Below are positions 10,982 through 22,160 of a stretch of 64,000 bases of DNA, piece after piece. Each line of letters opens with the position of its first letter. Within the stretch, counting starts at the first letter, position 1. The notes below the pieces were generated by a model. It worked only from the letters and a program-made list of their open reading frames with translations. It was not told the origin of the DNA and ran no database searches. This DNA is from Liolophura sinensis. Taxonomy: Eukaryota > Mollusca > Polyplacophora > Chitonida > Chitonidae. The position numbers and the translations under genes were made by a program. The stretch covers positions 85,420,644-85,484,643 of the forward strand of contig NC_088295.1 in NCBI RefSeq assembly GCF_032854445.1, in the 5' to 3' direction.

Positions 10982-11922
10982 CTACAACATCAACAGTCAT
11001 CATATAAACCTTACATTACATAACCTGTATCTTTTTTCACTTTTTCAACATACATTACCTTGAATACAGTTTCAAAAGAAACCTGGATGCCTAAAAACTT
11101 TAGATAACATTTTAACCAGAGAACAGTACATGTTCATGTTGAATAAAAATATTTTCTTTAAGACAGCAGCAAGACACATATAGGCATTTCCTTAGTTTAA
11201 ATTAAAGAACAGCACTGAAAAATATATTAACTAAGTATCATTTATCCAAGAAATTCAAATCTTTTTTACGTGTATTAAGTGGGACAAGTGTGGAGTCAGG
11301 AGAGCAATTGGCCGAGCATAACAAATGCAATATTACAGCTTCTAATGCAGAGATAGTCTACAACATTTTAATCAAAAGATCCTTCATGATCACAGGCTTC
11401 TAGGAGCCAAAACAACAAATACATAAACAATCACCTTGGGTGACAGAATAAAAAACAAAAACAAAGGGAAGGAAAAGAACTTAAGAGGAATGCAGAAGAA
11501 CAGAACAAAGAGAGACAGATGTGTCTGGAAACATACAGGCAGGCATTGCTCATCATACTGAGCGGTAAAAAGAGAATGATTCCAAATGCACAAAACAGTC
11601 AAATGTTCAAGAAACAATAAACACTTGTGGGTGGCAGGTCATAACGTGGAACAACTGTGAACCTACAGAAACTGTCTCTAGATATATGGATACAGTGTAG
11701 CCAACATCCACCTGAGAAACTAAAACAAGATTCCTCCAAGGTGAGACAAAATAAGGCAATTCCTTAACACAAAAGCCCAAGTGGGCAGGTGAGAACTGAT
11801 AGGTGACAGGAACATGACAGGCAGATGAGGCAAATAAAAATATCTCATTCACATCTCGCTCGCTCTTTCTCTCTGGACAACGGGAGGCCACAGACTGAAC
11901 AAAGGGACAACATCAAGCCTAC
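10982..11922. other. Robo intron
   Basis: Intron after the CC2 exon; nothing recognisable. The first in-frame codon if retained is a stop. Confidence 0.8.
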
Positions 11923-12661
11923 CTAGCGGGTAAACAGGAGGAGTGGACGGTCTCCCCTGCCAAACTGGGTAGGGAGGACTGACAGGCACGGTCCATGAGA
12001 GGGCCGTCCTGAGAGCCTACCATACTGGAGCACTGTGACCTGATTGGGGGCGTCGGACCCCGCTCCGTGTCACTCATGTATCTATACTCTCCCTCAGGGA
12101 GTCCAAACTTAGTGCCCCTCATGGGCGGGGCAGGCCCTATCTGCCCCGGGTCACCCGGATAAAAGGCAGGGTAGCCCCGGTAATCCACACCTGGTCTTTG
12201 AGCTTGAGAATAGATAGCCTCCATAGCTTTGGGATTGAAGCCCCTCATATCCGGGCTGGGACGTAAAGGAGTCCTTCGGTCACATTGTAAAGTTTTGGGT
12301 GAAAAAGGTCGGGGGTCTTGAAAGCCCGGAGAGTAAGGGCGATACTCTGAATCCGAGTACGACATAGTCCTGGGCTGTATTTGCGACCAATCAACCATTT
12401 GTGGATAAGAGTGGAGAGATGATTTGGACACAGGAGACAGTGGACTGCGATTCATCACAGGTCGGTTCACACTTTGGCTGCGGGGTGACACACACCTCAT
12501 CTGATGGCTAGGCGAGTCAGGGGGAGTTCCCATTTCACTTGGGGGCGGAGGATGCTCTGGGGGAGGGGGAAGAAGCTCCGCCCAATTCACAACTGGCTGT
12601 TTTAGACTCTGCTGCTTCATCCCTCGATGCATTTTTCTCCTTATAGGCATGCCATTTTCAT
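11923..12661 (-). CDS. robo: Robo exon, CC2 proline motif and GPTPPIR block
   Basis: Largest visible exon, 739 nt, residues about 1044-1289. Near its start VVNWAELLPPPPEHPPPP matches vertebrate NWADLLPPPPAHPPP (CC2); LPPPP is the Ena/VASP EVH1-binding core. Several Pro-rich stretches follow, and ERGPTPPIRS near the end matches vertebrate ERGPTPPVRG. The start coding base follows acceptor ttttgcag. Donor GCTAG|gtaggc leaves phase 2; an in-frame TAG lies three bases past the border, so unspliced reading stops at once. Confidence 0.94.
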
Positions 12662-12973
12662 CTGCAAAACAATTGTGTGGAATTGTAAAACATTTTCAAA
12701 CAAATGTACTGCTACATGTGACTGACTTGTATTTATGTTGGTTTACTTTTTAACAGAATTTACAACTTTTCAAAAGCCATAAAAACCTCAGCTGGATATG
12801 TATGTAGTGATATAGTCATAGGTTTTTACTGTTAGCAGTAGAATAATAGATCACTACATGGAATGTTCAGACAGAGACATGTATAATTTGCTTATATTTG
12901 AGAGAGTTGAGGCCAAAGAGGAGTGAGTGAATGAAGATAGAGAAGAGAGGACAACACGTACACCCACTAGTAC
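12662..12973. other. Robo intron
   Basis: Intron of 312 bases between the short spacer exon and the CC2 exon; nothing recognisable inside. Confidence 0.8.
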
Positions 12974-13042
12974 CTGTAGTATAGCCACTGCTGTCTCCTG
13001 CAGGGCTATGACACCCATCTGGACCCTCAACGGGGTACTCCG
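12974..13042 (-). CDS. robo: Robo exon, short spacer before CC2
   Basis: A 69-nt exon encoding EYPVEGPDGCHSPAGDSSGY and TT. Acceptor tgtttcag and donor TACAG|gtacta. Phase 1 to 1, so the exon is frame-neutral and a good cassette candidate. Both neighbours join in frame with or without it. Confidence 0.85.
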
Positions 13043-13646
13043 CTGAAACAAGACAGTCACATAATGAGTACATGCATGCTAAAAATACCATTCAACCATA
13101 TAAATGTGATATCTGTAAATCCCTTTTCTGTAGTAGCAGTGAGTGTTAGTGACTAATGGGTCGGTATGGTTTCCTGACCCATGCAACTACACCATTATTT
13201 CATGCTGAAACTAAATGCATATGATTTAATGATATGGAAAGCAGAAAGAGCCAGCTACTTCACTCCACTTAAGTAGTATTAATCTGGATTGCTGAAACTA
13301 TTGAAAAGAGGGTTACCTATTCATTGTATTATATCTGATAGCTGGTATACATGTTGCTATCAACACAAACTGGCACCTTTACCATTGCTGACACAATTTG
13401 TTTTTTTTTTTTACAGAAATTAAAATTTTCTATGGAACATTCTTTAACAGGCAAACACAATTGTATTTTGATATCCATCTGAAAAAGAACTTAGATGGTA
13501 ACCTATTAAAACCAATAAAAGAAAATACAATAAAAAAATCTCAAAAGAGACTTAAGCCAAAAGGTTTATCTGTCTACAGGTGCTGTTCTACAGAGAGTAT
13601 GAGAGAAAGTTAGTAAATGCCATGATGGTGACATGTTATGGCTTAC
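13043..13646. other. Robo intron
   Basis: Intron of about 0.6 kb with a poly-T run near 13400; nothing else recognisable. Confidence 0.75.
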
Positions 13647-13797
13647 CCAGGGAGTATATGGTGGTAATACCTGTGTTGGGTCGACTGTTGTCAGTGTTTG
13701 ACCCACTACTGTTAATATCTGGCTTAATACAACTGTCACTGGAGCCACTGCCCTGGTGAATATAGCCCTGGTTGATTGGTCGGAATACGCTCTCACC
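13647..13797 (-). CDS. robo: Robo exon, cytoplasmic spacer with two possible donors
   Basis: Visible residues about 970-1020: GESVFRPINQGYIHQ, then a Ser/Asn-rich stretch ending SNTDNSRPNT. Acceptor gttttag. Two donors fit: CCTGG|gtaagc at 13647, chosen for its better match, or CACAG|gtatta at 13671. Both leave phase 1, and the longer form adds eight codons reading GITTIYSL. Length 151 or 127 nt. Confidence 0.83.
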
Positions 13798-14203
13798 CTA
13801 AAACAAACAGCAAATAGGAATGCTCAATCTGTGACAGTGACAGTTTGTTCTGAGTGACCAAACCCTTATGACCTTGAATATTCAATGTCAGAGTCCGTAA
13901 AATTTTTTGTATGAGATTAGTACTTTAGATTCTGTACAATTAGAGAAAACCAGAAAAAGGATGACATCATTTCTTTCTAGACATTCCCACGAAGTCCTTT
14001 CACAATGTTTGCTCAACCCGAGTTCATACTATTTTTTGAAGAAAAAAAACCTGTGGAAAAACAACAGATAGACGCACAAGCGAGTTTCTTAGTTATCAAC
14101 TGAAATGATGCTAAATCTTGACAAATCTTTTAAAAGAGCCACAAAATTTTCTTGCTTTGTTTTTTGATCCATGTCTAATCCAGTCCCCGAGTTAAATACT
14201 CAC
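13798..14203. other. Robo intron
   Basis: Intron after the CC0/CC1 exon; nothing recognisable inside. Confidence 0.8.
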
Positions 14204-14394
14204 AGGCAGTGGTTTTGGAAACTGTCCCCCAGTGTTGATAATTGTAGTGCTGGCATAAGGAGCCACAGGTATGGGAACTGTGTTAGGTTTGTTGTAGAAT
14301 GTTTTCATATGAGGTAACAGGCCTGCTGTGTTGTAAACATTTTCCTCTTGAGCATCTTTGTCTAACAAGTTAGTAAGGTCAGGTGGCATAGAAC
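14204..14394 (-). CDS. robo: Robo exon, CC0/CC1-like region
   Basis: Visible residues about 906-970. It contains ENVY, then MKTFYNKPN and VAPYASTTIIN. In vertebrate ROBO1 a comparable order occurs: a conserved Tyr (CC0), MKTFNSPN, then PTPYATTQLI (CC1). The CC1 Tyr is known as an Abl substrate in fly Robo; that role here is inferred. Acceptor gttgtag and donor TGCCT|gtgagt. It is 191 nt, phase 1 in and phase 0 out. Confidence 0.92.
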
Positions 14395-14951
14395 CTACAA
14401 CCAGAATCAATATATATCCATAACAAACATATTCACAACACCCATGAACAAATATTCATCAGTTGATAAACCATCAACACATATATGTTATGGCACCCCT
14501 CATTCACACATATTCATCAGTTGATAAACCATCAACACATATATGTTATGGCACCCCTCATTCACACATATTCATCAGTTGATAAACCATCAACACATAT
14601 ATATTATGGCACCACTCAATCCACACATATTCACCCCACATATCTTTATCTGAGGATTTCACCACTTTCTCACCCAAACATATTCATTACAAAATAACCG
14701 ATCTATTCATTATAAAACAATCCAGTTATTCACTACAAGGTTCCCACTAGATTCATTGAAGGATAACCCACATATTCATTACTGGATCACTCGTATATTC
14801 ATTACAGTAATCCCCAATATACATACCAGAATCACCCACATCTTCATTACAGGATCACACAATACTGTAGAGAAAAGTACTCATTAAATGATCCTTTATT
14901 GAAAAGATGTCCTTATTCCTCATATGTGTATGTAAGTTTAAGTTATACTAC
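14395..14951. other. Robo intron with tandem repeat
   Basis: Intron holding the three-copy 58-bp repeat (14453-14626) and, beyond it, loosely related CATATTCATTAC motifs up to about 14860. Confidence 0.75.
14453..14626. repeat. 58-bp tandem repeat, three copies
   Basis: Units start at 14453, 14511 and 14569 with TATTCATCAGTTGATAAACC and are nearly identical until the last third of copy three. Located within a Robo intron. Confidence 0.93.
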
Positions 14952-15010
14952 CTTGGAAATGGCCATCTTTTCTGTCATGGTAACCACTACTGGACATGCT
15001 GTTATCATTT
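14952..15010 (-). CDS. robo: Robo exon, juxtamembrane tail
   Basis: A 59-nt exon encoding NDNSMSSSGYHDRKDGHFQ, rich in Ser, with one Tyr. Acceptor ttttcacag and donor CCAAG|gtagta. Phase 2 in and phase 1 out, complementing the micro-exon before it. No known CC motif. Confidence 0.85.
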
Positions 15011-15231
15011 CTGTGAAAAGAACAAATAATCTTCCTTTCAACAAAATGAGGTAGATTAGAAAAAACGATGTATACGCTGTTACAGCCTAGCACATCTGAT
15101 TTTTTTTTAGTGTATTTTAATACAACTACATGTTTAAAACCATTTGATTCACAAAAAACTTGCAAACAACTTTGCAGACAATCGGTGATTGGAGGTGACC
15201 TAATAATTCCATAATTACATCATTGTTAGAG

Positions 15232-15276
15232 TGCTGCTATAACAGTGCTGCTATAACAGTGCTGCTATATCACTGT
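15232..15276. repeat. 15-bp tandem repeat beside a splice donor
   Basis: Three copies of GTGCTGCTATAACA with one extra base, ending within a few bases of the micro-exon donor at 15279. The third copy is altered. Confidence 0.85.
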
Positions 15277-15278
15277 AC

Positions 15279-15312
15279 CTGATATGCTCCTCTGGAGGTT
15301 TGTGGACTGGCA
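15279..15312 (-). CDS. robo: Robo micro-exon, juxtamembrane tail
   Basis: A 34-nt exon encoding VPVHKPPEEHI just inside the membrane. Acceptor tttcttgcag and donor ATCAG|gtacag. Phase 1 in and phase 2 out, so it must be used together with 14952-15010 (phase 2 in, 1 out); the pair is frame-neutral. Its donor is flanked by a three-copy 15-bp repeat. Confidence 0.85.
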
Positions 15313-15934
15313 CTGCAAGAAACAATACATACTCATTACACCACAGCTAAGAGAGGGGAAGAGAGAGAGTGACAGGCTTTTGTACACTTTCTACACAGGC
15401 ATGCACATGTGCATGTATATAATTACAGTTTCTATAAAAGTAGCATGACAGACTTTCTTTTTCAAACTGGCTATATTTTCAGAGAAAACCATGTTGTTTA
15501 GAGTCAACTGTCCTGTGCAGCTAACCATTCTATAACAATCCAGCCTATCCCTGGACAGCCATCAAAGAAGTGGATTTATTGATCCATTCAACTCCTAAGA
15601 ATGACAGCTTCTTCAGGAAATGTCAGCCATCTCTCTTTAAGTAGTCTCTGAATCAATTTTAGTATTTTCTGCAATCCATTTATTTCCAAGGAAAATCAAA
15701 GTGATACGAAAAAACCTATTGATTTTAACTCAGCCATTTATACAACACTTTTATGTCTCTTTTGAACACTTCTAGCTTTCCCGCATTCTGGTTACAAAAA
15801 AAAAAATGGAAATACGAACACAGAAGAATCTTAGCATGCTTGCAATGTAAGTGTTCCGAGTGGAACTGAATAAAGCATTAACCAAACAGCACAAATACGG
15901 GCAGGTTACAGCTAGGTTTGGATACAATACTCAC
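15313..15934. other. Robo intron
   Basis: Intron between the transmembrane exon and the micro-exon; nothing recognisable inside. Confidence 0.8.
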
Positions 15935-16093
15935 CATTATACATGCTGTTTTGTACCAACTTCTTACGACTTTTGCGCTTTCTGCACAGCCAGATGCTGA
16001 AGATACACAGGGCCAGCCACAAGGTGCCCCCAATTGTGCCTATGAGCATGCCGATAAACCAAGGCTCCCTCATTATGCCTACTGCCTCTGGTT
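15935..16093 (-). CDS. robo: Robo exon, transmembrane segment
   Basis: Visible residues about 823-875. After EPEAVGIMREP there is one hydrophobic stretch, WFIGMLIGTIGGTLWLALCI, continuing FSIWLC, then a stop-transfer run of basic residues (RKRKSRKK). The EPW before the helix is typical of Robo proteins. Acceptor tctccacag and donor AATG|gtgagt. It is 159 nt, phase 1 to 1, frame-neutral: skipping it would give an in-frame protein without a membrane anchor. Confidence 0.94.
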
Positions 16094-19000
16094 CTGTGGA
16101 GAAACAAACATGTACTCTACACTTGTAGGTCTTAATTTTCTACAGTCACATAAAATACATACACGAGTAACAGCAGGTACTTCTTGTGCTTGCTTTGAAA
16201 AGCTGATTACAGTATCCAAAGTTCATACACATCATGCATCAAAAAAGTAACTTAGTTTTGGAGAAAGAATGGTTTTGTCTACTTCAGCATTAATTCTGAC
16301 TGGCCAAAACTTTCACCTGTTCTGAAGAAATTGAAAAACTATTCAACAAAATGAAATAAATACACTATCAAACTGTGAAAACCTGAAAAATACAAAGCAC
16401 ATCAGTAACAATGCCACCTATCAAGCAAAAATCACTTGAAGTTACCAGCAGCTAATAATAGTAATGTTAATATTAATATAAGCCTTCCAGCATTTTATAA
16501 CATGTGTATGGTGATGCTTGCTGGAAGATATAAACTCAAATAAAACACCAACATAAAAAAGCACCAAATTTAAGCCTTCAAAAACTTTTCAAGACAACTG
16601 AAGATATCCCCTGGCAGATTCCTGAAAAGTAGTCTTAGTCACAGAGAGTTGTCACAGCCTGCATACAAGTCAGCTCACCCTTAGTCCCTCAGGCAATGTG
16701 CAGTCTGCCTCACAGCACAGCAGGCTTGCAGATGAAATTATCAAGTTTAACAGGCAAATACTGACTGGACTCAGACAAACAAAAGATTGAATGAAGGGCT
16801 ATCAGAATTAGACAAGACACAGCAGTATGCAAGTGAGTCACCTGGGAGGCATGGTTCATTTTGATCATCCAGGCTGGGGGAGATGGGCAGGGAGGTGGGC
16901 AAGAAGAAAGGCAATCAATAATCAACAACATTTTCTTATTCTTGTACCTTATGGACTTCTGAATATGTCTTTCGAGTTGTGCTTATTGTATGTGCTGTCC
17001 GTGAATGCTTTACCAAAATCTGAGCACTTTTTAGCACTTCTGCTAATACCACCCACCCCTGGATGGTGCCTTTGCCAAGAGCCAGATTCCGTAAGACGAT
17101 AACCAGCACAGCTGGGACAGAAGCATATTCCCAAGGGGACTCCACACCAGTATCACAGCTTCCTCCATGACAACACTCTCCCATGAATTTTCTATTTGAT
17201 TTCCTGCAGTGGTAGTTAATATGTGCTAATCCTGGTCTTGTAGCGACCATCCAGTCTGTACAAAGGCTGCATTCTTCAAGCACCCCACCAATTCCATTGC
17301 AATCTTCAATTCAATGGTGTTCATGACTTGATGGGAGTGCAGCCAGAGACAGACAAAAGGTTAGATTGTGTCAAGCTTCATGATGCGTAAACTGTAATGG
17401 GAATCTTGTTGAAGAGTTGATACAAGAAGCCCCTTGTACAGATGTACATCCAGAAGACTTAATGTGCCTGTGTTAGCCAATGGGTCATAAAGCACTAAAG
17501 CCACAGTCAAGCATTATCAAATTATCTAAGAAAAGACAAACATAACTGATTAGTCACAGCCACCATTTTGAGCTGCTGAATATGTTCTTGAGTTGAATTC
17601 AATGTTCTATCACAAGGAATGATTGAAAACACTGAATGTCAGTCAAGCACTCTGTGATTGTTTGGAAGAAAATGGGGTGATTATTTTGCTAACATTTTAA
17701 TATTAATTTGCTGATTATTATGCATTTGCATTTTAGTGTAAAGATATTCAATGATTTATTAATTTGGACCAATGAAACCAATACTTGCTTATATTTTTTA
17801 GATTTTATTGGTTTTTTCATCATTTTAAAAATTAACATATTGAATAAAATTCAAATTGAAAGGAACTTGTTCGAGAACAGAGCAAGATGCATGTAAGTCA
17901 AGCATTAGGGTATTTTAAAGCATCACAATCATATCTTCTCTATGAATAACAGTCACCACATGTGTCTCATGAAGTTGGAATCAGATAGGAGTAGTGTTAT
18001 GTGATGTGAATTTCATTGTTACAGAGGCAAACTCTATGTGTTACCGGTGGTTTTAACTTGATTTGGTGACATTTTAGTTTGGGGGCTGCATCGATACGAG
18101 ACAATACAAACAGCTTAGGGTGAGAGGAAAGCAGTGAGCCTGGGGAGGTGTGAAGTCAACAATAGCGGACCGTGGCAGTAATGGGCCTAGGACTTGGACC
18201 GTGGCTAATACAGATTTGATTACGACTATGACAGACAATTTCCAGGAGGACCCTGGAGAGGCGCTAGCGCAGAAATACCACCTTTAGATGCCAGGCGCCT
18301 CACTCTCATCAGACACGCTGTCGCCAGTGCCAGTAAGGCGAGTCATTCCATAGCATGAGTAACACCTCCGACAAGCATTCCCTTACACACGCCATTCCGC
18401 TTAGCTTGGGCTTGACACAGCAAAAACAGGTCTATCGCTCCAGCGTAAATCTCTGGACAATCAACCGACAGTCCAAATCACCATGGCGACAGCCTCAATT
18501 TGATATGCACATGCGATTATTCCCATGTCACCACAGCCATCAATATTCTTGTAGCAGTGTATCACTGCTCAGCGCTATCAATTCCGTCAACCTGCATGCA
18601 TCCAGCACAGTGCCTTACACGAGCTAACCCTGATGCATGCAAGTATTGCAAAAACTGGGCCGTGTATTTAAATCTGACAATATTCAAACTTCATTTTCTC
18701 TGCATCTAAAAATTTGCCTTAATTGCCCAAGCTTTACATGAACAATACAAAGGTTAATTCCCAACATTGCTTAGATTTGTTGTGAGCATAAAAAAGTTGG
18801 TAGGACAGTAACAAGCACAGGAGTGGGTCTGATCTCCCATTAGCTGTCAGCTGAAGGAAAATGGAGTTGATTACCAGAAGATGAAAGCAGATCAGGGTAG
18901 CAAAGTGTCAGGCGGATATTTGAGGAATCTCAGGACCACGTATCGCTTGCGCCAGAATGGCGACAGCACAGGAAGCCCAGTATCCACTAGGAAAGGAAAC

Positions 19001-19971
19001 TGTTCAGCTAAGTAGATCTATCATGCAAGCCTTGTGAACAGGGTAACCATAACAAATGAGAGGTGGGGACCCAAAGCTCCCTGCAGTCTGGTCAGGGTGA
19101 AGTAAACAGCTTTATGGTCTCCTTTAAGAAGATATCCCAACTATAAACCCATCACCGACTAAAATGCTCCTGGAACCATCATACACGTAACACCCCATAA
19201 TGACTGTACATGTTGAAGTAAAATTCTGGTCACAGACGTTACAGTTCTGTATATCATACAACAAACTACAATCATGGGACAAATAAACTTTCACACCAAG
19301 ACAGTGAGGAGCACCTCAGTCATTCTGATCTGCGGAGTTAATTGTAGGTTATGACGTTAGATAAGTCACAAATGCCAAGACTAGAGACAGAGCTGTTCTA
19401 CCAGCACCTGGTAGCTATAACCTTCAGTGTCAGAGAGGATGTGGCTGATACAGTGGCAAGGGACACTATAGGAGAGAGCAGATATAAACACTATAGAACA
19501 GGGAGTCCAGAAACTGTCAACGACCACCCAGTCATAAACCATGGACAAATACCACAAATCTGCCTTCCTCAGAAACCCAGGAATTCGGAAGACCATGGCA
19601 TGCCAAGGTAAACACGTCCACTGTCTCCAGGATGAATATAGCAAGGAGATCAAGTGCTTATATGTATAACACTGTTGATAACATAACCCTAATATCCAAA
19701 CCCAAGTAGCCTACATGTAGAACACAAACAGGTCAACATGCAGATTAAGAAACAAACAGTGGACATGCAATAAAACAAAATATCACAAGCTGTGTATATT
19801 TTCCACAATGTTCCATGTGCAATGTACCTTATCTACGAACACAAAATCCCTCAAACCTAACACGACATGGTTTCGTTATGTTTACGAATAACAGACCACT
19901 TAACATGAAATGGTCTTGAAAACATCATGTCACATTTTTTCACCAAAAATATGTCAGCAGATTAGACTTAC
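16094..19971. other. Robo intron, 3.9 kb, before the transmembrane exon
   Basis: Separates the last FN3 exon from the membrane exon; the leftover G of one and AA of the other make a Glu codon. I found no exon-like sequence inside despite several short open frames (for example 16936-17283 minus and 18355-18627 plus), none with a recognisable domain. Confidence 0.65.
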
Positions 19972-20137
19972 CAGCTCTGTAAAGTTTACTGGATACACCC
20001 AGGCCTATCTTTGTAAAAGCAGCCATCTTTATACTGTAATGCACCCCAGGATGGAGTTTGTCAATGTCCATTTCAAATGTTGTAGCATTGGTTGTTATAT
20101 TTTGGTCATATTTACTCTCGTTTCCAAACAATGAAAT
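19972..20137 (-). CDS. robo: Robo exon, FN3 domain 3, C-terminal part
   Basis: Visible residues about 767-822. It contains IDKLHPGVHYSIKMAAFTKI, the tyrosine-corner strand, and closes GVSSKLYRA. Three sequons (NES, NIT, NAT) sit close together. Acceptor attttcag and donor AGCTG|gtaagt. It is 166 nt, phase 0 in and phase 1 out. The leftover G pairs with AA of the next exon to give Glu, joining FN3 almost directly to the membrane segment. Confidence 0.92.
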
Positions 20138-20536
20138 CTGAAAATAAAGAAATAAGGATTTTTAGCTGAAAACTCTTCTTAATACAAGGCCTCATTAACA
20201 ATGTTAAACAATCTACATTAATGAAAGTGAACTATGTAACACTGAAATTGATCCAAACCCTTCATACTGTTTATCTTTTTGCCATATTACTTCAAATGCT
20301 GAACTCATTTGTCTCTCGTATTCACTTAACAATGGTGAATAAAATATTTACACAAAAATATATAAATGATTTGATAAATGATGGAAAAATATATGTATGT
20401 ACATGCCATGGAAAATATTACACTCTAATAATAATAATGACCAGGTAATAAGATATAAATGATCCGAAAAAATTAATATATATAAAATTAATACATACCA
20501 TAAAATAAAATATTATTCTCCAATAATAATACTGAC
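20138..20536. other. Robo intron
   Basis: AT-rich intron within FN3 domain 3; nothing recognisable inside. Confidence 0.8.
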
Positions 20537-20652
20537 CAGGTATCCTGTGATGATGCCATTCTGGTCCTCGCGTAATGGTGGAGACCAGCGAACATGAATA
20601 CGACTGTCACCATCTTTATGTACCAGGATATTACGTGGCGGTGCAGATGGAG
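20537..20652 (-). CDS. robo: Robo exon, FN3 domain 3, N-terminal part
   Basis: Visible residues about 729-767. PSAPPRNILV matches the family's PSAPPQNV, followed by IHVRWSPPL and QNGIITGYL, typical FN3 strands. Acceptor cgttttag and donor ACCTG|gtcagt. It is 116 nt, phase 1 in and phase 0 out. Confidence 0.92.
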
Positions 20653-21267
20653 CTAAAACGCAGAGACAAGTCATCGTAAGTCTACAATATTCCACTGCTG
20701 AAATGAGCTCTGATCCATATATCTGAAGAAACCAATCTGCATGTGCAGAATTTAGAATGACTGTAATCTTGATGTAAATTATAACATTTTTGCTAACAAA
20801 ATCACACAAAATGTTCCCTGTAGAATTTAGTGAAATGTTTGCTGTGACATTACACAAATCTAGAAGAAACATACCAGTCTGTAAAATATTAGCATTTAGG
20901 AGTAAGATCAACCAAAAACTCAATATAAGTTTGGCATATAAACAAAACTTCAAACTGGCCTCTGATACCTACATGAACTACTTATTTATTCATTTATTCA
21001 GTCTGGAGTTGTCTCCCCTTCATTGTAATCAAAATGACATCTTGATCCAAGGCAAGAATGATTAGAACAAATCCAAAGTAATGTTTTCTAGTTTACAGAC
21101 TCTATTTAGTATTTAACTCAAATGAGTGTGTTAAGACTAAGTCTGCAGTGCACAAGATAGCGTACAACAGTGTACAATGGCAAAGAATGACAATATGAGA
21201 AACAAAATAAGATCAATTCAGGAAAGTCATGGTACATAATGTGCTGAAGTATAAAAATGTCTCTTAC
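20653..21267. other. Robo intron
   Basis: Intron between FN3 domains 2 and 3; a short TTATTTATTCATTTATTCA stretch near 20990 may be a repeat tail. Confidence 0.75.
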
Positions 21268-21505
21268 TTCCTTCATAGGTCTGCACCCTGATTGGTTCGC
21301 TGAAGCGGGAGTTGACTGGTCCCGCAAATGCCTGGATGCGGATCTCGTACCAGGCGTAACTCTTCAGGTTCTTCAACACATGGAAGTTGACAGCTGGGTT
21401 GTTTACTTTGTCCACATTTGTCTTGCCATACTCAGGTAAGTTAGGGTTAATCACATAGGTATACCTGATATTAAAACCCTGGATGACATCATGGCCTTTC
21501 ACAAC
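21268..21505 (-). CDS. robo: Robo exon, FN3 domain 2, main part
   Basis: Visible residues about 649-728: DVIQGFNIRYTYV, like the vertebrate FIQGYRVMY strand, then LKNLKSYAWYEIRIQAFAG and SEPIRVQTYEG. Acceptor tcctacag and donor AGGAA|gtaaga, leaving one A of a Thr codon completed by CT in the next exon. It is 238 nt, phase 0 in and phase 1 out. Confidence 0.92.
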
Positions 21506-22160
21506 CTGTAGGAAAGGACAACACCATGAAATGCAATCAGCTACTACCATCGGCAAAATCAGTTTGAATCATGCAAACGTACAATTAGAACAATTACCAA
21601 TTAACAATCAACAATTAAGAATAATTGACTGAAATAGCAGCCTACACATGACACACTGTCTGACACCAATGGTATCCTATGCTCATTCACAATTAAGTAT
21701 ATATTATGCTAGTAGCAGGCTGTTCTTACAGTCTACAATTTCTTTCTAAACTAGGGGCCTCCGTGGCTCAGTCGGTTAGCGCGCTAGCGCAGCGCAGTGA
21801 CCCAGAAGTCTCTCACCAATGCGGTCACTATGAGTTCAAGTCCAGCTCATGCTGGCTTCCTCTCCGGCCGTACGTGGGAAGGTCTCCCAGCAACCTGCGG
21901 ATGGTCGTGGGTTTCCCTCAAGCTGTGCCCGGTTTCCTCCCACCATAATGCTGGCCGCCGTCGTATAAGTGAAATATTCTTGAGTACGGCGTAAAACACC
22001 AATCAAATAAATAAAATAAATCTTTCTAAACTAAAAAGTTCTGTCAATCCACTTCAAAATGTGTGCGCAGTCAACAGTATATTTGATACAAGTATCTTCA
22101 CCATTACAGTAAATAACTCTACTCGTGTAATGGGACAGCAAAACCAGGGGAGATAATTAC
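21506..22160. other. Robo intron carrying a SINE
   Basis: Intron within FN3 domain 2. About 40% of it is the SINE at 21741-22033, in the opposite orientation to the gene. Confidence 0.85.
21741..22033 (+). mobile_element. Full-length tRNA-derived SINE with perfect 13-bp target duplication
   Basis: The body at 21754-22020 has an A box (TGGCTCAGTCGGTTAGCG), a B box (GAGTTCAAGTCC), a middle domain (GGTTTCCTCCCACCATAATG) and the tail TTGAGTACGGCGTAAAACAC then CAATCAAATAAATAAAATAAA. Identical repeats TCTTTCTAAACTA at 21741-21753 and 22021-22033 mark the insertion. It is inserted antisense in a Robo intron and looks recent. Similar to mollusc V-SINE-type elements (RUDI, from memory). Confidence 0.95.
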
